NCBI RefSeq assembly: GCF_003967555.1
Contig: NZ_BIFS01000001.1
Location: forward strand, 2,232,001-2,296,000
Source: Dictyobacter kobayashii
GTDB taxonomy: Bacteria > Chloroflexota > Ktedonobacteria > Ktedonobacterales > Ktedonobacteraceae
Length of the DNA stretch: 64,000 nucleotides
Direction: 5' to 3'
Shown: positions 18,464 through 25,910 of the stretch, piece by piece
Layout: each line of letters begins with the position of its first letter
Position numbering within the stretch: position 1 is the stretch's first letter
Made by a program: the position numbers and the translations under genes
Notes under the pieces: generated by a model
Database searches by the model: none
The model's input: the letters and a program-made list of their open reading frames with translations, nothing else
What the model was told of the DNA's origin: nothing

Positions 18464-20086
18464 ATGGAGAACAGTGTGGACAACAAAATGAGAATGGACG
18501 ACGTATCAGAGAATCATTCTGCAAACGAGCAAGGAGGAGCAAAAGATCCGTTCAAAAAGTCTTTGAGTAGGCGTACGGTGTTACGCACAGGAACGGGGTT
18601 ACTGGTTGTAGCGATCGGGACAGGTACATTCATCGAGATAGGCCGGAACGCGACCCTCGCGGCATCGCCACCACCGCCCAAGCCAACACCGCAGCCAAAA
18701 CCCACACCGAAACCAAAACCCACACCACCGGGGAGTGGGGCGAACAATGCAGCGGTTCAATGGAACAATGCAGCGCTGCAAGCCATCCGCGATATCAGTC
18801 CCGGCCCGACCATTGCTTCGCGAGCGCTGGCTATCATGCATACCTGTATGTATGATGCCTGGGCCACCTACGATCACGCAGCAAATCCCACGCGCCCCAA
18901 TGGCATTCCCCGGCAAAAGCCAGTGAACGATGCAACCGAGGCCGTCAGTTATGCCGCCTACAATGCGCTGATGGATCTCTTCCCGGCTGATGCGGCACTC
19001 TATGCTTCGCTGATGCAGAGCCTTGGCTTCGACCCCACGAACACCACGACCGATATCACGACTCAGGCAGGGGTCGGTAACGTCGCTGCGCAAGCGGTCA
19101 TCTCGTATCGCCATAATGATGGATCGAATCAGCTCAATGGCTATGCCGATACAAGTGGCTACGTTCCGGTCAATACACCCACTCAGATCAACGATCCCAC
19201 GAAATGGCAACCACTGCTGGTGAATGGCAAACAGCAAAAATACACCACCCCTCACTGGGGCACTATCACACCTTTCGCGCTGACATCAGGCTCGCAGTTC
19301 CGGCCAACCACCGGTCCCGCCACCGATTATAGCAATCCGAGCGGAACCTATGTCAGTCAAGCCAATACCATTCTTCAGTACAGCGCACAGCTCAACGATA
19401 CGACCAAAACAATTGCTGATTACTGGGCCAACGGCCCGCACTCGGAGACCCCTCCCGGTCACTGGGAGCTCTTTGTCCAGTTCGCAAATGCGCAATACAT
19501 TTCGAAGCTGAAAGATCACGCGCTGAGTGATGATGTTATGATGTTCTTCATCCAGTCGAACGCGGTCTTCGATGCCGGCATCGCCTGCTGGGAATGCAAA
19601 CGCTACTACAATTCTGTGCGGCCGATCACGGCGGTACGTTATCTGTATAACGGCCAGCAGATCACGGCATGGGGTGGATATAACCAGGGAACCCAAACCA
19701 TCGATGGCGGCCAATGGCTCCCCTACCAGGAATCCTTCGTGGTAACACCACCGTTCCCTGAATACGTCTCAGGACACAGTACGTTCAGCGCCGCAGGCGC
19801 CTACTGCCTGCAACAGGCGACAGGATCAGATACCTTCGGAAACTCGTACACGGCAGCTGCCGGTAGCTCTCTGATAGAACCGGGTTTCGCACCCACCCAG
19901 AGTGTCACCCTTTCCTGGCCAACCCTGTCGGCAGCAGCGGCCGAGGCAGGTATCTCGCGCCAGTATGGCGGTATCCACTTTAACCAGGGAGACCAGGATG
20001 GGCGAATACTTGGAAAACAGGTCGCGACCGCCGTCTGGGCCAAAGCCGTAGGCTATATCAGCGGCAAGATTCAACCAGGATCGTAG
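18464..20086 (+). CDS. Vanadium-dependent haloperoxidase-type PAP2 protein, Tat-exported
   Basis: A 540-residue secreted enzyme of the PAP2/vanadium haloperoxidase superfamily. All three phosphate/vanadate-binding motifs are readable: K-x6-RP in CKRYYNSVRPITAVRY, SGH in YVSGHSTFSAAGAY, and SRxxxGxHxxxxD in ISRQYGGIHFNQGDQDG. The N-terminus has a Tat signal (Arg36-Arg37, SRRTVLRTGTGLLVVAIGTG), then a Pro/Lys linker of PKPTPKP type that probably spans the cell wall. Family members oxidise halides with hydrogen peroxide or hydrolyse phosphoesters; which applies cannot be told. The start at 18464 is not certain; in-frame ATGs at 18488 and 18494 are alternatives. A palindromic repeat follows the stop. 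Confidence 0.88.
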   Translation: MENSVDNKMRMDDVSENHSANEQGGAKDPFKKSLSRRTVLRTGTGLLVVAIGTGTFIEIGRNATLAASPPPPKPTPQPKPTPKPKPTPPGSGANNAAVQWNNAALQAIRDISPGPTIASRALAIMHTCMYDAWATYDHAANPTRPNGIPRQKPVNDATEAVSYAAYNALMDLFPADAALYASLMQSLGFDPTNTTTDITTQAGVGNVAAQAVISYRHNDGSNQLNGYADTSGYVPVNTPTQINDPTKWQPLLVNGKQQKYTTPHWGTITPFALTSGSQFRPTTGPATDYSNPSGTYVSQANTILQYSAQLNDTTKTIADYWANGPHSETPPGHWELFVQFANAQYISKLKDHALSDDVMMFFIQSNAVFDAGIACWECKRYYNSVRPITAVRYLYNGQQITAWGGYNQGTQTIDGGQWLPYQESFVVTPPFPEYVSGHSTFSAAGAYCLQQATGSDTFGNSYTAAAGSSLIEPGFAPTQSVTLSWPTLSAAAAEAGISRQYGGIHFNQGDQDGRILGKQVATAVWAKAVGYISGKIQPGS

Positions 20087-20136
20087 AAGGTATGGGCCAG
20101 GGGAGTGCCTATTGCGGCGCCCCCTTTAAGGGACTT

Positions 20137-20215
20137 CATTCAGGTGTGGAGTGTGTTTGGTGGGCGGACGCGGCCGCCCACCAAACACACTCCACACTTT
20201 CAACCCTGGCGCCCA
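20137..20215. repeat. Core-only copy of the CAGGG element (palindrome)
   Basis: Perfect 24-bp arms (20144-20167 and 20174-20197) with loop ACGCGG reproduce the core of the MITE-like elements, including CAGGTGTGGAG and the GGTGGGCGG centre. The CAGGG terminal repeats are missing. It lies between the haloperoxidase stop and the rplU promoter, where it could also act as a transcription block. Confidence 0.75.
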
Positions 20216-20223
20216 CACACAAC

Positions 20224-20252
20224 TTGACAGCACGAATAATCACTGCTATCAT
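20224..20252 (+). promoter_or_regulatory. Sigma-70-type promoter of rplU-rpmA
   Basis: TTGACA at 20224-20229, 17-base spacer, TATCAT at 20247-20252. The -35 is perfect and the -10 differs at one base from TATAAT. It precedes a leader of about 270 bases before rplU. Confidence 0.65.
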
Positions 20253-20428
20253 GTGATGGCGCAAATGACGATGGCCTTGCCATGTCTAAAAGTGCACAAT
20301 CACCCTCAAGAGCAGCACACACGATTTGTGTGTGTCAGCCCCCTACGCAGAATGGCCAGCGTATATTTACTGAGCCAGGACGTTAGCTTCGGCTAGACAC
20401 ATCTTTTGAGTAAAAACATAAGAGGAAT

Positions 20429-20492
20429 ATCCAGGAACAAGGAACTGTTCAGAACGGCGAGCCACCCATGCCTTCTACGTATCCTCCTGGAT
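20429..20492 (+). ncRNA. Possible ribosomal-protein L21 leader structure
   Basis: In the long rplU leader, ATCCAGGA (20429-20436) and TCCTGGAT (20485-20492) form an 8-bp closing stem around 48 bases, just before the AAGGAG at 20513-20518. rplU operons in other bacteria have autoregulatory leaders. I do not recognise the known L21 leader consensus, so this is a structural guess. Confidence 0.3.
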
Positions 20493-20528
20493 CTGGGCGT
20501 AGGGACCTTATTAAGGAGAAATAAAAGC

Positions 20529-20870
20529 ATGTTTGCAATCATTAAAAGTGGTGGACGGCAATACAAGGTTTCCGTAGGCGAGAAGCTTGAGGTAAACCGA
20601 CTTGCAGTCGAAGAGGGCTCCCAGGTTAACATCGGCGAGGTCCTGTTGATCTCTGATGCTGATAAAACTTTTGTTGGTGCCCCATTTGTGGAAAAAGCCT
20701 CAGTGCTGGCAACTGTTGAAGGCCACACTCGTGGTGAGAAATTGATCGTCTTCAAATATAAATCCAAAAAGCGCTATCGCCATCGCCGCGGCCATCGCCA
20801 GGAACTGACAGTTCTGCGCATTGATGATGTTCTCGCTGAAGGCAAGAGCCTGGTTTCGAACAAGAAGTAA
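20529..20870 (+). CDS. rplU: 50S ribosomal protein bL21
   Basis: A 113-residue protein starting MFAIIKSGGRQYKVSVGE, the universal N-terminus of bL21. The central GEVLLISDADKTFVGAPFV and basic FKYKSKKRYRHRRGHRQ, which contacts 23S rRNA, match the family. ATG at 20529 is preceded by AAGGAG at 20513-20518; earlier in-frame starts lack a site and extend into the leader. It forms the classical rplU-rpmA operon, with 36 bases to rpmA. The C-terminal extension of about ten residues (AEGKSLVSNKK) is ordinary. Confidence 0.96.
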   Translation: MFAIIKSGGRQYKVSVGEKLEVNRLAVEEGSQVNIGEVLLISDADKTFVGAPFVEKASVLATVEGHTRGEKLIVFKYKSKKRYRHRRGHRQELTVLRIDDVLAEGKSLVSNKK

Positions 20871-20906
20871 TAAGGCCCTGAGGCGTACTCACGGAGGAAT
20901 ATATTC

Positions 20907-21224
20907 ATGGCACATAAAAAAGGTATGGGTAGCTCTCGCAATGGTCGAGATAGCAAACCTAAAATGCTTGGCGTCAAGCGCTTCGATGGTCAGTTAGTTA
21001 CTGCTGGCAGCATCATTGTGCGTCAGCGTGGCACCAAGATTCGCCCTGGCGTTAATGTTGGTCTGGGTCGCGACCACACCCTGTTCGCACTCACCGACGG
21101 CTATGTGAAATTCGGTCACGCTACGCGCGAGCGCCGCGATGTGAGCATTGTGAGCGAGTTCCCTGATCGCCCTTCAATCGCTGAGCTACTGGCAGCTCAG
21201 GAAGTGGCTTTGGTCGCCGAATAG
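20907..21224 (+). CDS. rpmA: 50S ribosomal protein bL27
   Basis: A 105-residue protein beginning [20 protein letters not shown], the diagnostic bL27 N-terminus whose tail reaches the peptidyl-transferase centre. [13 protein letters not shown] sequence ([14 protein letters not shown]) and [11 protein letters not shown] confirm it. The N-terminus lacks the cleaved extension seen in Firmicutes, where Met-Ala is preceded by extra residues. The C-terminus is about 15 residues longer than usual ([17 protein letters not shown]). GGAGGA lies about nine bases before the ATG. A strong terminator follows. Confidence 0.96.
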   Translation: MAHKKGMGSSRNGRDSKPKMLGVKRFDGQLVTAGSIIVRQRGTKIRPGVNVGLGRDHTLFALTDGYVKFGHATRERRDVSIVSEFPDRPSIAELLAAQEVALVAE

Positions 21225-21239
21225 GCTTCCCTACCGCAG

Positions 21240-21286
21240 AAAAAGAAAGCTCCCCACGCTGTATGAGCGTGGGGGGCTTTCTTTTT
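21240..21286 (+). terminator. Terminator of rplU-rpmA
   Basis: 21-bp arms (AAAAAGAAAGCTCCCCACGCT at 21240-21260 and its match at 21266-21286, one G-U pair), loop GTATG, ending in a T run. Confidence 0.9.
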
Positions 21287-21496
21287 GGCTATATTGCCGC
21301 CGTTTACTTCTACAATTGCGACAAATTTGCGACAATTATATAACACCTTCGTGACAAAAAAGGCGTATACTTCACCTTTGTAAGTGTGTATAGCATTAGG
21401 AAAATTACCACCTCTTACACTCTATAAACTTTTCTAATATATGCATGCCTGTTATCTATCAACTATACAAGGAAGTGAAAGGAACGGTAAAAACGT

Positions 21497-22480
21497 ATGG
21501 CATATGGACCTCCTACAATGCCCGAGGTACAGCGCGCTTACACTGGCTCGGCCCGCTCGGATGAAGTAGTGCTGAGGATCAATAATCTAAGCAAACAATA
21601 TAAACAGCGCATGGCTGTCAATAACCTCAGCCTGGAAATTCATAAAGGCGATATCTTCGGCTTTCTCGGCCCCAATGGAGCCGGTAAGACAACCACGATC
21701 CGTATGGTTTTAGGCCTGATTACTCCGACCGCGGGCAGTATTGAGATTTTAGGCAAAGGACTGGCCCACCATCGCGCCCAGGTCCTGCCTCGGGTTGGCT
21801 CACTGATCGAAACTCCTGCCCTCTACCTCTATATGTCTGGACGTGACAATTTACGGGCCGTTGGCTCTGTTCTGGGCGGCGTCTCCAACAAACGTATCGA
21901 CGAGATACTTGCGCTGGTAGGACTCACCGACCGTCAGAAAGATCGCGTACGTACTTATTCTCTGGGTATGAAACAGCGCCTGGGCATCGCTATCTCACTG
22001 CTACAAGATCCCGATCTGGTGATTCTAGACGAGCCGGCCAATGGTCTCGATCCCGCTGGTATCGTAGAGATGCGCGATCTGATGCACCGACTCTCTTCTG
22101 AAGGCAAGAGTGTACTCATTTCTAGCCATCTACTCACCGAGGTGCAACAGATCTGTACGCGCGTCGCGATTATCGCGCGCGGCTCACTGGTACGTGAAAC
22201 GACCATCGAAAATCTGGTCCGGGGCGAGGGAGAATTTAACGTCCAGCTAGAAAACGCGCAAGGTGCCCTACAACTGGTGCAGAGAGAAGCCTGGGGTAAA
22301 GGTGCCCATATCAGTCCAGAAGGTACCCTGGTCACGCTGGCACCCGAAGGATTGGGCCGTAACCTCAACCTCTTCCTGGTACAGGCAGGTTTTGTGCCAG
22401 AGACCCTGGCTCCCGCAACCAAAGATCTGGAAAAGATTTTCCTTGAATTGACTAATAGTGGCACAGGAGAGATACAGTGA
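21497..22480 (+). CDS. ABC-2 type exporter ATP-binding protein
   Basis: A 327-residue ATPase. Walker A is GPNGAGKTT (about residues 58-66), the signature is YSLGMKQRLGIA, Walker B is LVILDEPANGLDP, and the switch His follows in LISSHLL. About 80 residues after the ATPase domain form the regulatory tail typical of CcmA/bacitracin-exporter-like subunits. It shares a 4-bp overlap with the permease gene downstream, so the two proteins should form one exporter. The substrate is unknown; drug or lipid efflux is usual for the family. The region before it (21287-21496) is AT-rich and holds its promoter. Confidence 0.92.
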   Translation: MAYGPPTMPEVQRAYTGSARSDEVVLRINNLSKQYKQRMAVNNLSLEIHKGDIFGFLGPNGAGKTTTIRMVLGLITPTAGSIEILGKGLAHHRAQVLPRVGSLIETPALYLYMSGRDNLRAVGSVLGGVSNKRIDEILALVGLTDRQKDRVRTYSLGMKQRLGIAISLLQDPDLVILDEPANGLDPAGIVEMRDLMHRLSSEGKSVLISSHLLTEVQQICTRVAIIARGSLVRETTIENLVRGEGEFNVQLENAQGALQLVQREAWGKGAHISPEGTLVTLAPEGLGRNLNLFLVQAGFVPETLAPATKDLEKIFLELTNSGTGEIQ

Positions 22481-23394
22481 GTACAGCAATTGTAACCAGC
22501 GAGGCAGAACGTGCACAACTCCGTGCCTCAACCCAAAGCTTTTTTGGCATTATCCGTGGTGAATTATTAAAAATGTCACGCCGTTGGTCGACCTGGATTC
22601 CTCTGCTCCTGGTGGTCCTGTTTATCTGTGCTGGTACCCTGGTACGCCTCATCAGTGTAGACTTAAAACAGACCATTCAAATGGATCAGCTTGGCTTTAT
22701 GTATACCGAGATGGAAAATGGGATGGCCTTTATCCAGATCTTCACCGGCCTCTACTTCCTGGTTCTGGCTGCTTATGTGATTGGGCTGGAATATCAGATG
22801 GGAACTATCCGTGTGCTGGTGGCTCGTGGTGTGAGCAAGCTGACGCTACTGGCCGCGAAGGTGACCACACTTTTTATTGTGGCCCTGCTCGTCATTATTG
22901 GTAGTATGCTGTTGACAGCCTTGTTGATCTGTATCCTGCTACTGGTCAAAGCAGGCAACCTGGACGCCTTAAAAACGCTCACCTCGCAGTTCTGGGCCGA
23001 TACCTGGCTCCATACCCTCACAGTACTGATCAGTACTGTGGTAACTATTCTGCTAGGTGTCGCGTTCAGTGTGCTTGGCCGTTCACTGACAATCGGTTTG
23101 AGCGCCGGATTGGCCTGGTTTCCTGTCGACAATATCGGTACCCAGTTTTTCCGCCTGGGCTATCTGATCACCAAAAATGACTTCTGGAAAAATGTGACCG
23201 CCTACTTCCTGGGACCCAACCTGAATGCCATGGCCAGTCAGGTATTGCCAGCCAAACTACACGTGTACGCGGTTGGTAGTGTCCCCCTGGTACCGGTCGA
23301 TGGCCCCCATACCCTGTGGGTGGCTCTGGTCTATGGCCTGATCTTTCTCGTCGCAGCCATTGCTCTGACAGCAATGCGCGACATTAAAGAATAA
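22477..23394 (+). CDS. ABC-2 type exporter permease
   Basis: A 305-residue membrane protein with six predicted spans, of the ABC-2 permease type: a soluble start, a first span at about residues 40-60 (WIPLLLVVLFICAGTLV), then LVLAAYVIGLEYQMGTIRVLVARGVSKLTLLAAK, the conserved E-x-x-x-G-T motif of this family. It uses a GTG start at 22477 inside the stop of the ATPase gene (GTGA overlap), with AGGAGA at 22464-22469. Translational coupling is therefore expected. It forms the channel for the ATPase encoded upstream. Confidence 0.9.
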   Translation: MSTAIVTSEAERAQLRASTQSFFGIIRGELLKMSRRWSTWIPLLLVVLFICAGTLVRLISVDLKQTIQMDQLGFMYTEMENGMAFIQIFTGLYFLVLAAYVIGLEYQMGTIRVLVARGVSKLTLLAAKVTTLFIVALLVIIGSMLLTALLICILLLVKAGNLDALKTLTSQFWADTWLHTLTVLISTVVTILLGVAFSVLGRSLTIGLSAGLAWFPVDNIGTQFFRLGYLITKNDFWKNVTAYFLGPNLNAMASQVLPAKLHVYAVGSVPLVPVDGPHTLWVALVYGLIFLVAAIALTAMRDIKE

Positions 23395-23412
23395 TAGCTC
23401 TGCAAAGAGACA

Positions 23413-23458
23413 AACAAATAGGGCCTGCCAGCACTAAGTCTGGCAGGCCCTATTTGTT
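23413..23458. terminator. Bidirectional terminator
   Basis: Perfect 19-bp arms (23413-23431, 23440-23458) around loop CACTAAGT. The outer AACAAATA gives T-rich tails on both strands. It sits between the convergent exporter and 23485-24915 genes. Confidence 0.85.
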
Positions 23459-23484
23459 ACATGCATGCAATCAGATCAAGCAAT

Positions 23485-24915
23485 CTAGTCGTTCTTCTTG
23501 GAAGCCTGGCCGGACTTCTTCGACTGACCATTGCTCTGCTTTCCAGTGGCCTGGTTCTGACCACTATCCACAGTACGGGTTCCAACCAGGGTCGCATTGG
23601 TGGTAATGTTGCCATCCATATGCAACTTGATCGGGCTTTTCAGGCCGAGCAAGCCCTGACAATTTAAACCATTTGCTCCCCAGGTACCATTGAAGCGTTG
23701 GGCCAGGAAGGTAAAGAGGTTGTTGGCGAGCATTGGATCGGCCGTAGGCTTGAGGCTGGTCATCGCTCTATCAGCAAAGATACGAGATGGCGCTTTGGCC
23801 AGGTAGTTCTGACAATACAGTGCGGTATTCGCCTCTGTTAAGCTCTGTATCAATGGCTGATTGACACCAGCACGATACAGATTCACTTTAGCCACGCTCA
23901 ATTTATTGTTAACCTTCACCATTGGGTCTCCACTGGGAACCAGGGCCACAGGAGCCGCCTGGTAGGCGGCTGCCTGCAATTCATTGAGAGGCAGGGCCGT
24001 CACATTATGGCCTGGATTAGCAAGGTCTGGCGCCGACCAGGACTGGCAACCCAGGGCGCTATCCATACCAAGAGAGAGCAAACGGTTATCACTACCATTA
24101 ACCTGCAAGATACCTTGTGGCAGCTGGGCTGAGGCAGCATCGGTGTGCTGGGCCATACGTCCGGTGGCTGGATCGATCAGATATTCGCTGGTGACGTTGT
24201 CACTCTGGTCCATATCAACCAAAGCGAAATCACGCACAGTGGGACAGGTCATACCATCATTGGACATACCCAGAGCCGGTACATTCAGCTTACCAGCACT
24301 AATGGCCTGATTGGCGGCACTGAAGAAGGCTGGCGCATTACAATAGGCAAACTGACCAAAGATAGATTTTCCCAGGCCATTGACACAATTATTAGCCTGG
24401 AGATCCTGTGTGGACCCACGTAAGGTCAGGTTGTTGCCATTAAAACCAAACCAGAGGCCAACGACGGCACCCTGTGGCAACGTTGGTACCACTGGAGCGA
24501 TAGCTGGCTTATCTCCCCGATCAACGACCAGGGGATTGTAAATAGAGATCTGGTTGGTTTGAGGATCAAAAATAGCTCCTTGCACAAAAGCGGCTTGCTT
24601 GAGGTTATCTTCGTGGCAAGCTCCTTTACCATGCTGGGTCGCCACTAACTGATAAGGGGTTGCCAGGCCCTGGGCGGTTAATGGCTGTGGGGGCACGATC
24701 AGAGAGCAATCACCATTAACCACGGCATCTTGCGCTGCATGGGATGCCAGCGATGGCCGAAATAGTAATAGGGCACCAGCTCCGATGATCAATACTAGAG
24801 TAAACAATGACCCCACCAGCAAAAAAGGTGAGAAGCGACGTTTGTTTCGCTTTGGGTTTGAGAGGATGCCTCTCTGAGGAAGATCTCTCGCCGGTAACTT
24901 GTTAAACATCTGCAT
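23485..24915 (-). CDS. Hypothetical large secreted or membrane-anchored protein
   Basis: A 476-residue protein with a basic N-terminus (KRNKRRFSP) and one membrane span at about residues 30-52 (FLLVGSLFTLVLIIGAGALLLF), so it is either anchored or secreted. The rest has no motif I know. It carries about ten cysteines, suggesting disulfides outside the cell, and repeated phrases like FDPQTNQISIYNPL and LIDPATGRMAQH. The last 25 residues are a low-complexity GQNQATGKQSNGQSKKSGQ tail. It resembles uncharacterised secreted proteins, but I cannot name a family. A 10-bp inverted repeat (CAGTTTCAAT, 25045-25071) lies in its promoter region. Confidence 0.75.
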   Translation of the reverse strand: MQMFNKLPARDLPQRGILSNPKRNKRRFSPFLLVGSLFTLVLIIGAGALLLFRPSLASHAAQDAVVNGDCSLIVPPQPLTAQGLATPYQLVATQHGKGACHEDNLKQAAFVQGAIFDPQTNQISIYNPLVVDRGDKPAIAPVVPTLPQGAVVGLWFGFNGNNLTLRGSTQDLQANNCVNGLGKSIFGQFAYCNAPAFFSAANQAISAGKLNVPALGMSNDGMTCPTVRDFALVDMDQSDNVTSEYLIDPATGRMAQHTDAASAQLPQGILQVNGSDNRLLSLGMDSALGCQSWSAPDLANPGHNVTALPLNELQAAAYQAAPVALVPSGDPMVKVNNKLSVAKVNLYRAGVNQPLIQSLTEANTALYCQNYLAKAPSRIFADRAMTSLKPTADPMLANNLFTFLAQRFNGTWGANGLNCQGLLGLKSPIKLHMDGNITTNATLVGTRTVDSGQNQATGKQSNGQSKKSGQASKKND

Positions 24916-25210
24916 ACGCGGTACTCTCTTCTATCCAGGATTATCCTGGGGGAATTACGGACGCGCATCCATGCGATAGAAGATAGAGCTGCGTGACACT
25001 GCCATCCAGTTGCAGATTGCCACGCGTGGCTCGTTTTTTATTAACAGTTTCAATGATGTATATTGAAACTGATCTAGTTATTTTCAATAGCTTTGAATCA
25101 CAATAGTTAACAATGATACATTGATGGATGTGATGATAACACAGCTAGAAATGCTATCAAGCTTGCGGTGATAAAAATTAGTACTTTACTACTAATTTTC
25201 CAACTGGGGC

Positions 25211-25520
25211 AAATGCCGCCTGCGGCGGCGGAAAGGGGGGAAAGGAGAATTTTGGGGACACCCCAATCCCCGGCAGGCGGGCCTCGCCGGCCCTCCTGCA
25301 CCTCCCGCCCTTAAGCCTTCTTTCACGCTGCCGAAGGGGAAAGGGAGATTTTGGGGACACCCCAATCCCCGGCAGGCGGGCCTCGCCGGCCCTCCTGCAC
25401 CTCCCGCCCTTAAGCCTTCTTTCACGCTGCCGAAGGGGAAAGGGGGATTTTGGGGACACCCCAATCCCTGGCAGGTGGGCCTCGCCGGCCCTCCTGCACC
25501 TCCCGCCCTTAAGCCTTCTT
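25211..25520. repeat. GC-rich tandem repeat, three 99-bp units
   Basis: The GGGG of the marker TTTTGGGGACACCCC recurs at 25254, 25353 and 25452, a period of exactly 99. Each unit contains two small palindromes, TTGGGGACACCCCAA and CCGGCAGG..GCCGG, and ends with CCCGCCCTTAAGCC. Units 1 and 2 are nearly identical, and unit 3 has a few changes. It occupies the 24916-25532 gap. The open frames across it come from the GC-rich repeat and have no start site, so I call no gene. Confidence 0.85.
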
Positions 25521-25532
25521 TCTGCAGTTGGG

Positions 25533-25901
25533 TTATATTTTGCGGGCGAGGGAGAGAATTTCGACGATGACGGCGGCCAGGATAATGATGAAGACGGTGA
25601 GGAGGTTCCAGCTGTGGAGGGCACGGAGGATGAGGTTAGCGACAATGATGAATGTAAGCAGGCCGGCTTGGCGCAGGGCCTGGCGCGTGGTGGCCCGGTA
25701 GCGACGCGTAAAGAGGAGGCGTTGACCTAGCAAATGGGTGAACGGAAAAAAGGTGCACATAAGGGCAATCGCCAGGAGGGAAAAAAAAGTGAGGAAGGTG
25801 AAGAGTGAAGAGGGCACTACCAGATAAGTGAACAATAATAGACCGCCCCAGGCCAGTGGGGCGATCATTGCAACGATTGTACGAAAAGGATTCTTTTTCA
25901 T
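25533..25901 (-). CDS. Small four-span membrane protein
   Basis: A 122-residue hydrophobic protein with four membrane segments: residues 8-30, 33-53, 77-95 and 98-116. A short basic cytosolic loop (FTRRYRATTRQALRQ) separates the pairs. No family recognised. Its ATG lies nine bases after the stop of the HerA-type ATPase gene, so it is the third gene of that operon. GAGATG-type sequence overlaps the end of the ATPase gene. Linkage to the ATPase is the only functional clue. Confidence 0.7.
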   Translation of the reverse strand: MKKNPFRTIVAMIAPLAWGGLLLFTYLVVPSSLFTFLTFFSLLAIALMCTFFPFTHLLGQRLLFTRRYRATTRQALRQAGLLTFIIVANLILRALHSWNLLTVFIIILAAVIVEILSLARKI

Positions 25902-25910
25902 CTCACCGTC

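Noticed and set aside
18599..19255. Antisense open frame in the haloperoxidase gene
   Set aside because: The sense strand carries all three haloperoxidase motifs; the antisense frame has none.
25178..25645. Open frames across the 99-bp repeat encoding RLKGGRCRRAGEA-type repeats
   Set aside because: GC-rich tandem DNA gives open frames in several registers, with no ribosome site and overlap with the 25533-25901 gene.
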